In this document: piece after piece, positions 11,901 through 24,161 of the stretch | How positions within the stretch are numbered: position 1 is the stretch's first letter | Layout: every line of letters starts with the position of its first letter | Source of the DNA: Limnoperna fortunei | Lineage: Eukaryota > Mollusca > Bivalvia > Mytilida > Modiolidae | Assembly (NCBI GenBank): GCA_944474755.1 | Contig: OX104117.1 | Coordinates: 76,422,926-76,486,925 of the forward strand | Reading direction: 5' to 3' | Length of the DNA: 64,000 nucleotides | Translations under genes and position numbers: made by a program | The notes under the pieces: model-generated | Database searches by the model: none | What the model was told of the DNA's origin: nothing | What the model saw: only the letters and a program-made list of their open reading frames with translations

Positions 11901-12961
11901 AGCACTGCTTTCATGTATCAACTAGCTAAATTTGGTATGTGAGAGGATGTTTCAGATATTTATTTTCATTTAAAGATTAAGAATCCGCAGTTGTACGATA
12001 TTTCCAGTCACACCAACAAATGCATTCGTGTCTTCTAAAAGAAAACAACAGAAAGATGTTCAAAGCTTGTAACTTGTAAATGATTTCAATCGAAAGGAAA
12101 AGATACATGAACTAATAAATTTAAGTGTAGACATTGTCAAAACTGCATTAATTAGAGGAAAAGATACATTAACTTTAAACTAAGAATACTTGCAATATTT
12201 TACGAGTTTCAAAACGCATTAAACAAATGAGCGTCGTAATCTGCCTAGAATTGACAACAGATGGATCATTAATGAAAAACATTTTTTACATCAGCATATT
12301 TTCATTTAATCAGTCACCTTTTATTTTGTGTTATCTGTACTTTGGAAAATAAGTTAATAATATAACAATTCAAGAAAAGGTATTCGTCTAATTAATGCGG
12401 TCAATACAGGCACAAACAAAAGTACAATACTTGATCCAGAAAACGACACGTGACATGTGGCATGATATGATAGTTCAATTCCTTCAACCAAACGAATGGT
12501 TAGTATGATGCACTTGTACTGATTGTTAACAACTTACTATACACATGAATATCTGTTTAAGTTATTCCCTAATAACATTTCTAGAATTATTTCTGTAAAA
12601 TATAACTTTGATCTACATCTAATGGTGAAAACATACATTTACATAATACGTTACCACAAGTTCCGAATATTTACGAAAAAGAACGGTAAAACGCATGTTG
12701 TTCGAGTTGAGGTCGGCTGAATCTGTGTGTGATTCCTTGTTAACAAATTACTACGCTATCTGAATTGTTATGTCACAAGCAGGCACATGTAGCTCTCGAC
12801 AAACGGTCTGATTTTAGTTAAAATACTTACATTGTATAATAGTTGCTTCATCGTCAAGCGATAAATAATACATTTATTGTGATAATTATGGATAGAACTT
12901 TTAAAATTTAATTATTAATTTTATAAGTGAGTCCATGTAGCTATAGCCTCATTTTATTGTT

Positions 12962-13200
12962 TTGTCACTTTCGGCGATTGTTCAGCTATATCATGGAGTC
13001 CTGTTTTATTAGGAGAGGACCCGGAGTACCTGGAGAAAACCTCCGACCGGCGGTAGGAAAACTGGCAAGCCTTGACATTAAAGATTGGAGTCGAGTACAC
13101 CCTGGCTGCAGTGTGAAACGAACCCGCAACCGCAACCTCATTGTTGACAGACCCACGTGGTCAATACTAGAAGAACAACTCAACCAATTAAGCCCTCACG
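12962..13200 (-). repeat. tRNA-derived SINE, copy 2
   Basis: Minus orientation. It has the body with 'ttattaggagaggacccggagtacc', the 'gtaggaaaactgg' block and the 'gttgacagacccacgtggtca' block. It occupies the same place relative to duplicated flanks as the copy at 4090-4350. Confidence 0.75.
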
Positions 13201-15384
13201 ATATAATAGTGCATATTATTTGAAATTGATAGAAGATTTAGCTTTTCGTAGTGGTTATAATAAGCCTATTTTTTAATTTTACAATTGACCAAATTGCTTT
13301 TTCAAAATGGGATTTGTTGCATTTTGGTTGGTTGCATCTTTTCAAAAGTCCTATGGCCGTCATCACAACTTAGTTGATCGTTATCGAAAATGCATGTTCC
13401 ATGTGCGATTATATTTTTGTTCTGAGCCATAGAATTTTGTCCTGTTACCTGAGTTGACTGTTTCACGAACATGACTATGAGTAATTGACGGATGTATAAT
13501 TAGAAGCAGGCCTTGTTTACCCGTGCGATAACCTGAATGCAACCATGACTTTTATTTGGACAGACAGCCTAATATATCAGTCACATGGGAACACGTTGTG
13601 TAGCTCTTTGGGTCGACCACAATTAACTCTATTAGTATTGTCCTATTCAGCAATGTCAAAGCATTTATGAACGCAATGTATATTTTATTATCAGTTATTT
13701 ATTTATTTAATTGTCAGGTTTCATGGATTAAAACCTATAAAAAAAATTTCAATATAAAGTGTTATTCTAATATGACGTCCGTCATACACTTTGAGAACAC
13801 ATTAGGGATCTAATAAGCATAGAGCATGGACTGATGTCGCAATTAGAATTCCGACGTCATAATACGTTTAACTGAAAATTGTAAACTGGAACAATGCAAT
13901 TTTGTTAATATTTCTTAATATTTTTTGCTTAAAAGGTACGTATATTCAATAAAATGACGAGCATATATTTTTATGTCAATTTTATTTGCGTTTAAAATGC
14001 TGTTTTGGGATATATCTTTTCAGTTTCATAAAGACATTTTACTATCTACTGAAATAATTAAAGAAAACCAAAGTGTCAATGTAATCTTGCATTTATAACA
14101 TGTGTAACATTGTATATTAATGGGTATTATTCAACGATTATCAGATTAACAAAAAAGTACAGGAAGTGCAAAATATTATGATTTTGATTTTATATAAAAT
14201 TTTGAGATAATATACAAGACTACAGACTAAATATGGAAGATCTGACGGAACGTCTTTCCTCTATCAAGGATTGACCGTAAATATACGAGACAAACCGTGA
14301 AGACTGAGTGGGAATCTTACATTCAAACGTTAACACTTTTCTACATTGCAGGAAATAATAACCAAACAATCTCATCCCGCTCTAAACTTTTAATGAAAGA
14401 ATGATTTTAATGTATAAACAGCTTACAAATATTAAGCTATACGATAAAAATACATTACAATAAGTGCATTTATACGAGTCATATAAACATCTTGTTAGCA
14501 ATGAAAACACAACAGTTATCCTATATTACAGTAAAATTATTACTATTTATCTTCATTTTATAGTATTCTTATTTATGGGTAGAAGGTATGATGCAGAGTA
14601 AAGTATGGTTGCCATTCTTATTATTTTGCATACTTTCAGACGTTATGACGATTGCTGTACTGGCACTGTGAAAATGTTAGAAGCTAGAACATAATGTCTT
14701 CTGATATTCGCTTACTGAAATTAATATTTTAAAGAAATCTTTATTTAGGAATTCCAATTATTAAATTAATCACCACGACAATTTTGAATGCAATAATACG
14801 AAAAATTAACAGAATACCAGCCAGATATTCCTAATCTTATGTCCATATCACAAATTTACAAAACAAGGAAACCGAAAAAGAACACATTGCACAAACCCCA
14901 TGAAAAATTAAAACGTTACCAAATCATGCTTGCCAGCAGCAACACGATTATGTTATTGGGTAAATTCAGTGTGACTATGTTCTCAAATAAACCATCCCAA
15001 AACTTGGGACTGAACTTTTTGTGTGAGAAATTTGTTACAGAAATTCATACCTGTTTATAAAGGCATCCGTGTCAAATAAATTGGAACAAATTTAATGGCA
15101 TCAATTGTTTTCTGTACATATGCAGAATTACCTAGCTAAGAACAATTAAGGTCAGCAACATATACAACGATTAAAGTTCAAAGAGATAAAGCAATTACAC
15201 TGGAATCCCACAATCGCAAACATGCCGCCTAATCACTACTTAGAAGAAATAATTCTAATGGAAAAATTGCCGTCCCGTGCAACCGACCCATGTCCGAGTG
15301 TTTCTCGACAATCACAAGTAGATGACGTAGAATGTGTTTTGTCTACCAGTGACAACCAAATAGTAAGAGGACACTACGACTGCG

Positions 15385-15735
15385 TCCATTGACTCTAGAA
15401 GTTCTATGGTCGTCACCATGTCGTAATTAATCGTTATGGAAAATCAGTAGCTCAAATACGATCGAACATATGCATCCTTTTCTATTCCTGGATTTGACTT
15501 ATTCCTAGCCATGACAATGAATAACTCGACAGGTGTAAAGTTAGAGGCAGGCACTACTTTCTCGTCCGTAGCGACACGAATGTCCCATGGTTTTTATTGG
15601 GTTCTAGTTACTAACGTTTTGCTTTTGTGTTTTGTGTTTTTGTTTGGCGTTATATATGTTTTTCTATATCCGGATTTGTAATTGTCCCTTGACTTTCGGC
15701 TGCTGTTGCTCGAACGGTTTCCTTAATATTTTGTT
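15385..15735 (+). repeat. Interspersed repeat R2, copy 2
   Basis: It has the 'gttctatggtcgtcaccatg' start, 'aactcgacaggtgt' middle, 'cccatggtttttattgggtt', and the 'cggtttcctt' end. Confidence 0.75.
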
Positions 15736-16149
15736 TTCACTGGTAATAGAACGTTTTTTTATACTGCATGAAATTTAAACTATTCTCTACATTTTGTGTT
15801 TGTGTAACAATATATTACGCATATAGTCTGATAAAAACAATTTTGAAACAATACTATAAATACATGTATATTAAAGAAAGCAGGTTTTAAACATGTTTTG
15901 AATGTTGTCATTGTTATTCGAGATTTAAAACAGAATGTATTCATTAATTTTTTTATAGCGAAAACATAACGTAACATAATGAAAAGGTGGGGTATGCTAT
16001 CGCGGTCACCGTTCATTCGTCCGTTCCTTAACCGTACATTTTAATCGTCATTCCATTAGACACAATTGACCAAACTTATGATTATAATAGATCGATCCTC
16101 TTATCAAAATTGTTTCTGATTGCTCGTCCATCAACCCCAAAGTAGACCG

Positions 16150-18480
16150 TTAATGAAAACGTCTATTTCTTAATTACTTTCTGCACACATTTCAAATTAA
16201 TGTCAACAAAAATGACTGATTGAAACGTTTTGTTATTGCAACATAATCCGTACTAACATAATACAAATATTTGGTCATATTTTTAAAACATCATCATCAC
16301 ATGATTCAATAATTAAATTGGTTGAGAGTAAAGCTCCTCTGGCTACAGTTGGGCTTCATTCCTAACTGACTTGTTTTACTTCTAAGGAGATGTTTCACTC
16401 AAAACCTAAAAAACTGTACTATAAGACAAAAAACCCCTCAGCTTATTGACAAAGCCCTCAATCAGATGAAGAAATTTAATCTTTTAGATTAAAGATTACA
16501 TCCCAACATTTTACGGGTGTTAGGGTCGTCTTCACGAATACTCGATAATTAAGGCCTAGTGAACTATATTTCATGTAGTTTTAAGAGTTGAATAATGATA
16601 AACCAATACTAGTTTCAAACACATACCTAAGAAATTATGGGATATGCTTATTTAGTTTCATATCAGGAATAAGCGCAACCAGGGATAAAGTCAAAAGCTC
16701 ATAGGTAAGAAGTTTCTGCTACAAATTTGGAAATCGTCACATTACGCAAGATATTCAATCAGTCAAACAGTCTGAATCATTATTTGATTCCAAATATGTA
16801 TTTTACACATGCAGATGCGAGCTATACGGATGCATGCGTGTGTGTAGAAAAGTCACGTGGTCTCGATGAACAAACCCGTTTCAGATTGTAGCTGATCTAT
16901 CCGAAGAAAATCGGGCAGTTGATCACTGAAATTAATTTAAAGCTAGACAAAAATAATTTTGAGAACGATAAAATTTAAGTGTTTACATTTAAAATAACAA
17001 CAAAAATGCTAAATTTTTTGCAATCCCTGAAACGCTGTATTTTAAATTGACATTTTTGAGACGTCGCAAGCTCATTAGAGAAAGTCGTCTCTCACTTATG
17101 GAATGCAGAGACACTTTTAGGGTGCACTGAGGTAACGTCATGAACCATCAATTGTGCGATGCTCGCATTTGGGCTGCTCTTTTATTCTTACCATGAATAT
17201 ATGTACGAAGTATGAATGCAATTACATATACCGACCTTAAATGATAAAGGAGATACACTCAAAGCGACTCGCAGTATAATTGAATATTTTGCAAAAATTA
17301 TCAAACATAGGCGTGAATAGAAATACGGCAAGCATCCTCTTGCATGTAAATAGTAGTCCGCCCAACTTTATTTAACTTAACAAGTCTACGTTATTGCAAG
17401 AAACATAAATTAGGTAATGATATTATGATATAATGTGATTTAAAGAATTGTTGCTTCACGTCTAGTATGCACTATTTCAGCTATAGCAAGAACACAAGTG
17501 CCATTAGAAAAATACTAATATTGAGAGTCTAGTAGGTACTGACATCTTGGCTTTTGTAGCGAGTACGGCTTTAAGAAAAGAGGTTTTTGTCGTGCAATAA
17601 ACGTTGCAATGCACACTCCCTTTTCCGCGACGCCGTTTTTTGTATCATTACCCGACAATCCCCATCCCCATCCCATGTTAACAATTATCCTCCACCTGAA
17701 AACGTGTAATGTAGGTTGAAGTGTATCAGCTGTTGCATTACATGGTCAAGATGATTGATGATGGCTATGTATTTTATGAGCGCAATGAAAAATAATAAAG
17801 ATAATAGAGTTGGGCATGATGCTTAGTGTGTCAACGCTTGTGTCCTACATTGCCAGTCTGGATATTATGGCATTGTGCCGAGGAAGAAAAATGTATACAG
17901 TATATTAATAAATTTACGGTTAATTTGGATATTGATGAGAAGCAAAGAAACTAATATATTATGCGTAGGACTTCGTGTAATTCATAAAAAAAAATAAAAA
18001 TACATGTACATAATAGTGTTCATTTGCACACAGCCTGGGAATTTACATTCGGATTATATCCCGACCATTAAATCCCTGATATACCGACCCAGCTAATGTA
18101 TAATGTTATAAAAAATTGTTATAGCTGCCATGGATTTTTCGAAATTTTCAACAGTAGACTCTAAGCGCAATTTTGGCTGTTCCGCTAAACTCCCATGGTG
18201 AAAAGTCAACATTTCCTTATTTATTGAATGAAGGATTATATGAAAGACTCTTTGTTTCTGTGCAATATATAAAGGCATAATATAAATAAAGGACGAACCG
18301 TGGTTATAAAACAGTGAGGTAAGGTAAAGTGACTGATAGAGCTACTTACTTCACCAAAAACAATCTTATACATGAGAAAGAACCATGGGTTTAGTATTTC
18401 GATTGTAAGTTTTAGTACAATTCGGTTAATACAATGTGCGACCTTCCTAAATATATTTACATAAAATATCACATATTGAA
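16150..18480. other. Non-coding, nothing recognised
   Basis: About 2.3 kb with no credible gene. The 61- and 91-residue minus-strand frames at 18093-18511 show no domain and no splice context. Confidence 0.4.
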
Positions 18481-18489
18481 CCATACCGT

Positions 18490-18740
18490 TGAGTTTGAAA
18501 AAGCATCGCAATACTTGTTAAAAGCATCACGATACTTGTTAAAAGCATCGCGATACTTTTTAACAGCATCGCATTACTTGTAAAAAGCATCGCGATGCTT
18601 TTAACAAGTATCGCGAAGCTTTTAACAAGTATTGCGATGCTTTTTTATTTCATGCATGATGTTTTTTTAACAGCATACTTTTCAAAAGTATCGCGATGAT
18701 TTTAACAAGTATCGCGATAGAAAAAAGCAAGGCGATCGAA
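18490..18740. repeat. Array of AAGCATCGCGATACTTGTTA-like units with a central inversion
   Basis: A unit of about 21-22 bp (AAAAGCATCGCGATACTTGTT) repeats about four times from 18499 to 18590. The array then inverts at the perfect palindrome GCATCGCGATGC (about 18588-18599), and the reverse-complement unit (TTTTAACAAGTATCGCGATG) continues to about 18640, with scattered units to about 18735. The whole array can fold into a long hairpin, and each unit holds a smaller palindrome, ATCGCGAT. Confidence 0.8.
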
Positions 18741-18749
18741 AAATCATAA

Positions 18750-20325
18750 TTGCGACACGATTAAAATATGCTAAGGCCGACTCCATCAGGGATCTAACCG
18801 GAAGTCAAATCAGTAATATAACATAAGTGAGGAATATTGTTGAAGAGAAAACAAGGATTATATTATTGAGAACTCAAACAGGGGGATAAAATAGGGCAAA
18901 TAGTTTGTGTAATGTATCCATTATACAGTTTGTAACCCAGATATATGAAACATAAAAAAAATACACATATATGTATGTTTTGCACCTGCTATTATGGAAT
19001 TGAGTTAAAATATTTTATTGACTTGGAATTATATCAAACTTTTTATACATTGGTATACCGCTTTTCTTTAATAATCTCCTACATTGTTTTACACATTCTT
19101 TAAACTTTCTGCTGTTAGCAAATTATAAACTATGTCCAATTTATTAAAGTCCTTGTTTTTGCAATATGGCTATGTCAGGTTGTTGCGATTGTCTTTTTGT
19201 TTAGCAACACTTAATAAAAAAGGTATAATATCCGACACTTAATCCATCGGTGTAACTAAAAAGCTTTATGTCACTCTATTTTTAACTACTTCAGAAATGA
19301 AAAATGACCGGGTAACATACAGAAAAATTTCACCCACTGTCTCGAATTTCAGTGGAGTAAACTATCCAAGTAACTTTAACATCCATCACAAATATAGAAA
19401 TTTACATAGCATAATAAAAAGAAATATATCTTTATTCAACAAAAAACCTGGTTACAGCATATTTAATCATTTGATATTTTATAAAATGAAGTGTACAATA
19501 CCTTAAATTATAAATAAGTCTATGACATGTGTGTAGATAAATTGTTCGTTCAATTAAATACAACATACATAAATACACATGTATACACACTGTCATTCGG
19601 TCAAAAACAAAAGCATGTAAATGTAAGACAGACAAGAATAACTTAATCCTTATCATTCAGAATATGTTGTATGTGATTTATTTATTATCAATACCACTAT
19701 GAACTTACATTGAAAATAAATCATAACATATGTTTATGTATACAAACAGTTAACATCAATTAATCTGTACTTGAATAATTCAATTACTGATCGCACAAGG
19801 TCACATCAGTTCGCATTTTAACCATGTCATCTTGAAACAATAGCGTATGACAGTTGTATCGCACTAGATAATATATCTTACTTGTATATTTTGAATAACT
19901 GGTTTTTGAAATGTTATCATATCATTTGGTGCGTTTAGACCAACGCATACAACGACAACAAAAACAAAGCAATAAAACCGATCATCACGAATAGGACTAG
20001 ACACAATCCTTATAGACCACGATTTATGACAGACAGAAGAAAAAAACCCCAAACAAATTATTCGATTTATGAATTAAAACATCGGTGGACTCGGGAGCTC
20101 CAGACGAATAAGCAGTGTCTGACTCTTATTATACGCAATGGGAGTTGCTCATCTTCATATCCAAAAAAAATCAAATCATATACATTATGTGAAAATTATT
20201 CTGTGAATCTGACTTCCAGATAAATTGTTGACATTTCCAATAAAATAAAAATAATATACATACATGATAACATGCATATTTTCATAATGAACCATACTAC
20301 ATATAAGTTTGACATAAATACAGTG
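18750..20325. other. Non-coding, downstream of the TRIM-like exon
   Basis: No gene was identified. On the minus strand this would contain the 3' UTR of the B-box/NHL gene. AATAAA on the minus strand appears near 19677-19684, but it is too far away to assign with confidence. Confidence 0.4.
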
Positions 20326-20331
20326 GATATA

Positions 20332-21229
20332 TTATAATTTCTTATAAAGGAAAACAGTTTTATCGCGACAAATGATAACCGAGTGAGAGACTGCGTCGTA
20401 GCACATGTGTGGACTCCACGAATGCATTGGTATTTGTGTGATAACGACACTACCTTGCTTACCATTAGGGCTTACCCTCACAATATTGTTGGACTTCTCA
20501 CATAACACTAAAAGATTACCCTCATTATCTTTCGTAATTACCCTTGGCATACGCATGCTAGGATCAGTAAATGTGAACAAAGGATTCCCCTTAGAATCAA
20601 TACAATACAACTTGTCGAGGTCGGTATAGAAGATAATTCCTGCCTCACCACCACAGATATAGTTGCTTACATTACCTACTGGTATTGTATGTTTTACCTC
20701 CCCTGAAATGTCAATTATCTTTATTGCTTTTTCTATGCCAAAAAGCAACTGCCCATCTTTAAACATGATACCCCCCGCGGCTACATTTGCTCTTATATGT
20801 TTTAGAACTTTCCTCTCCTTTACATTTACTATCACTATAGTAGATATTATTGGTAATGTGACAGCTGCAGTATGTTCATCTACAACAGCCACGCGGTATG
20901 GGTCACCGGGTAATGCAATAGTATATTGTTCTGGCCTTGTTATGTGGCATGTTACTAATCGTTTGCCATTCCAGTCAGCTATAACTAACAACCCATTATT
21001 AAACACTTTTAAATCAGTGACCAAATTTACATCAACCTTAAATTTACTATCCAATGCATACATGTCATCAACATGCTGTAAAATGTGACTTGAATTATCA
21101 TCTGAATCACTGTGATAATTGTGACAGTCATTGCACGTGGATTTCTGACAGTCATGACACCAGCATACAGGTGGATCCTTGTCACAGACATGACACCTTT
21201 TAAAAGAGTAAAATGTAAAATCGTATGCT
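20332..21229 (-). CDS. B-box zinc-finger / NHL-type beta-propeller protein (TRIM-like), 3' exon
   Basis: One open frame on the minus strand, with a TAA stop at 20332-20334. It encodes about 298 residues. The N-terminal 50 residues hold a B-box-like cluster: CHVC, then CWCHDC, CNDCHNYH and a final SSH. About 20 residues later a beta-propeller begins (LVTDLKVFNNGLLVIADW, then repeated blades such as DNEGNLLVLCEKSNNIVRVS), as in NHL domains of TRIM2/3/56/71-type proteins. No coiled coil lies between the B-box and the propeller and no RING is seen. The frame opens just after a TAG at about 21230, which fits a splice acceptor (caatag|TTTGAAG). The first internal Met is at 21063, after the zinc finger, so upstream exons are probably missing from my model. 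Known TRIM-NHL proteins act in ubiquitin transfer, RNA binding and antiviral signalling; the role here is inferred. Confidence 0.75.
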
Positions 21230-21239
21230 GCTTCAAACT

Positions 21240-22630
21240 ATTGAACTGTATTGTAAAAATAATAAAATAAAATATGTATTACTTGTATGTCAAAATGTGA
21301 CCTTGTGAGTTCATTATATCAACAAGAGAAATAACTCTACTGCATTTTACACTTGTAGGATCGTGCAAGAATTAAGAGATCAAGTTCTATACTGTTATTA
21401 GTTATTTAACCTTTCCTGAATAGTTATGTTATGGTGGTTACCGGTAAAAGAATAAGTGGTAAAGTCTAATGTATGTTCAAGATGGATATATATTTCGTAA
21501 TCGGTGAATGACAACATGCACTGCAATTATTTCTACTCATATTCATGGGCTGACCTGAAAGTTCATAAGTAAAATAACCAATCCATGTTTTAGCTGATAT
21601 AAAACTATTACTGAACATGGTCATGTGATTTCCTACGCGATAATTGGTACTTAAATTAGCATGAATTATACCCATCTATCTGACCAAAATTGCATTCAAC
21701 AAATACCGTATAAGTTGTTTTTTTGCTTGGGGAAAATTCAACGTTTTTTGAAAAAGAAACTGCGTAAATTTATTTTGGTGTAATGTAATTTTCGCGGTTC
21801 CGTATGCGATAGTTGTTTGAGTGTAAGTGCCTTGATATTTCCGGCTTCATAATGGCAGTCTAAATGTGTTCTGCATTCTACATAAAATTTATTTCTTTTA
21901 AACTATTTGTTTTCTAATCCGAGTACATTAACAATATGAATGGTTTCTGTACCTGTAGTTGTATACTTTTACTTCAGTTATCATGTCATTTAAAATACTA
22001 TATGAAAAATACTTTATATTTTACAAGATCTATCCACACTGTTTCAATAAATGTAATGTATTAGTAACTTACCTTTGATTGAATCTTTGAGTTTGACTTC
22101 CTGTAAAAAACCGTATGTTAAGGTTGATCTTTCATATGCATTAGATATTTAGGTTATATCTTAGACACAGAACTAATAAATTGGTAATCACTCTTTGATG
22201 AACGCTCGTTTGATGAATGTGCGCTAGGATCACAAAAATTAAAGAAGTTGTTAATTTTTGCTATATGAAGCCTCTTCGTTTTGAAAATGATCTTCAACAA
22301 CAGCTTGTTATCACGTCTAAATCAAGTTTGATTTTCAGGAAGGTGCTCTTTTTATGTCATTCTTTCATAATCGTGTTCATTTATTTTCGTTTAACTGTAA
22401 GAGGAAGCCGTAATGACTATATTTCACATGGAACAAGATTGACTTAATGTTGCTTAACGTTCAACATGAAACATTTCATCTATATTCAGGACGAGAACAA
22501 GTTTCCAATAAATAAATCAATTGGGAAAAGGGACCGCGACATGGGGAAAACATTTTTGACTACCACTGGAAAAGGATAGGTTAATAGGCAGAGGCGAATA
22601 TGTAGCCTTTTGTAGCGGCAACACTGAGCC
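21240..22630. other. Intergenic or 5' intron of the TRIM-like gene
   Basis: I looked on the minus strand for an upstream exon with RING-type cysteine spacing and found none. Small ORFs here have no domain. Confidence 0.35.
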
Positions 22631-22639
22631 TACTTGTTT

Positions 22640-22850
22640 TCAATTTCTACTAAGGTTGTATCTTTATATTGCAAGGAGCGTAACACTCCTCAAACACGTA
22701 ACTTACTGCGGTCCATATTGCAACCTGACAAGAAGGGTAACCCTTTCCGCAAACTGGAGAAGCGCTAGTCAGCTTTGTGGGTCGAGGGGTGCAAACCCTC
22801 CAATAATAGTTTACTGACGATCTCGAAATAATTAACATCTTGAACATCAT
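22640..22850 (-). repeat. Interspersed repeat R3
   Basis: Minus orientation. The reverse complement contains the family words 'gtgtttgaggagtgttac' and 'gcggaaagggtt'. It is diverged. Confidence 0.55.
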
Positions 22851-23034
22851 TATGTTTCACATTGTTATCGCGTCAATATAAAAATGGCGTTCTTCACCAC
22901 CTCCATGAATGCAAAAATCATTTTCCAATTACAAAAGCACATCCTGTCCCATGAAGATTCTAACCTGAAACCTCAGTTTTGATTAGTGGGAAACTGTTAA
23001 TCCTGGGACCATCCTCTGAATGTTCATATTAGTC

Positions 23035-23240
23035 GACCGCAGAGCTGCCCAACGCTGTAACAGGTGGCGGATAGGGGATGTTCTCTGGTTGGGGGCTGTT
23101 AAGCCTGACCATAGACCACAGTTTGTAACGTGTTTAGAAAGTGTACAATAAAGACCCCTATTGTAGAAGTCGATAAGAATAGGCTTGTAGCCGCTACAAA
23201 AGGTTACACTTTCCGCCCATACCTAATACCTTTCCAGTGG
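23035..23240 (+). repeat. Interspersed repeat R3
   Basis: It starts 'cgcagagctgcccaacgct', then 'ggtggcggataggggatg', 'aataaagacccctattgtag', 'gtagccgctacaaaaggt', and ends 'acctttccagtggg'. No protein is encoded and the family is not identified. Confidence 0.7.
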
Positions 23241-23654
23241 GATTATAATTTTTTTCCCTTTGCTTAATCTTCCTCACAAAATTGATTACTGTTCGTTCAC
23301 CTGTTGAAGATAGCTTAAATACAGTTAGCTGGACGTAAAGCAAACATCAAACAAATAAAACAATCAACTGTCGTATCTTGTCAATTAAGATCACATCCTC
23401 TCCGCAGTAAGACTAGAACCGACAACCTCTGTGATGACAGACATGGGATCAATAGTTAATGATTAACTATATTAAACACTCACACACGAAGCCCTGTCTA
23501 GCAAGCGTTATGTCAGCTAACAGGACGAGAATAAATTAATTAAGAACAAATCAAAGGAGAAATAGGACAAAAATTGTCAACTCTGTCTAGAGGGTGGAAA
23601 ACAGTATATTTTAACGTTTGCCTCTAAAATATTTTCAAACTATATCGGGAAGGT

Positions 23655-23885
23655 TCCCAGTTATCGACCCACCGAGCAGAGCAGCGCGTTCACGGGTGGC
23701 GGATAGGGAAGACCCTCTATTTGTGTGGTTGACAGTTCATAATAAGGAAAGTCTGAACGCGGACAGTAGTGGGTGACGTATTTGGAGAGTGCACGTTCCT
23801 TGCAACCATTTTGTAGTTTTCGAAATATGGTAGGCTCATTGTAGCTGCTACAAACTGTTCCAGTGGCAGTCAAAAGTTTATAACA
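23655..23885 (+). repeat. Interspersed repeat R3, best copy
   Basis: It begins 'tatcgacccaccgagcag', with 'gggtggcggatagggaag', 'agtctgaacgcggacag', 'ggtgacgtatttggagag' and 'tgttccagtggcagtc'. It lies about 130 bp past the stop codon of the HEPN/ROCO gene, so the gene's 3' UTR may run into it. Confidence 0.7.
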
Positions 23886-24015
23886 TATATCCCACTTCTT
23901 TGTTGCGTTAGTCAATTGTTTGTTAACTTGTTCGAGTTCTAAAAATAGCTAAAATACAACTTGTTGGTCGTAAATCGAACATCCAATCAATGAAACTATC
24001 ACTCAATCATATCTG

Positions 24016-24161
24016 CTATTTTGGTTTTAAAATGCTGTACGAACCCTGATTTATCTTCCTTGATTCCTCATTTGACATTCTAGCGTATGTCATCTCTTCA
24101 CCATATATTATACTCCGTATGGGTGGTCCTGCAGTTTTTAGGGTATCGATGCCGGACTCTG
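24016..24161 (-). CDS. HEPN/ROCO gene exon 14: terminal exon with tyrosine-containing tail
   Basis: The acceptor is CTATTTCAG|CAGAG (or three bases later), phase 1, and it runs to TAG at 24016-24018. It encodes about 47 residues, including TLKTAGPPIRSIIYGEEMTY and ending QGSYSILKPK. Three tyrosines (SIIYGEE, EMTYARM, GSYSIL) lie in contexts that could be phosphorylation or SH2-type sites; YSIL fits the Y-x-x-I/L pattern. The function is inferred only. Both the phase and the absence of stops support this as the true 3' end. Confidence 0.65.

Larger units (their letters stand above)
11905..16135. repeat. Segmental duplication copy 2
   Basis: Diverged counterpart of 1130-6600, in the same orientation, with shared blocks listed in those entries. 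It is about 1.3 kb shorter mainly because it lacks the 2450-4090 stretch. The short ORFs at 12523, 12927 and 14839 are not conserved in copy 1. Confidence 0.7.

Noticed and set aside
12927..13223. 98-residue plus-strand ORF
   Set aside because: It is translated SINE sequence; similar ORFs appear in other SINE copies.
21027..21236. 69-residue minus-strand ORF overlapping the B-box region
   Set aside because: It is a different frame of the same DNA; the correct frame gives the Cys/His-rich B-box joined to the propeller.
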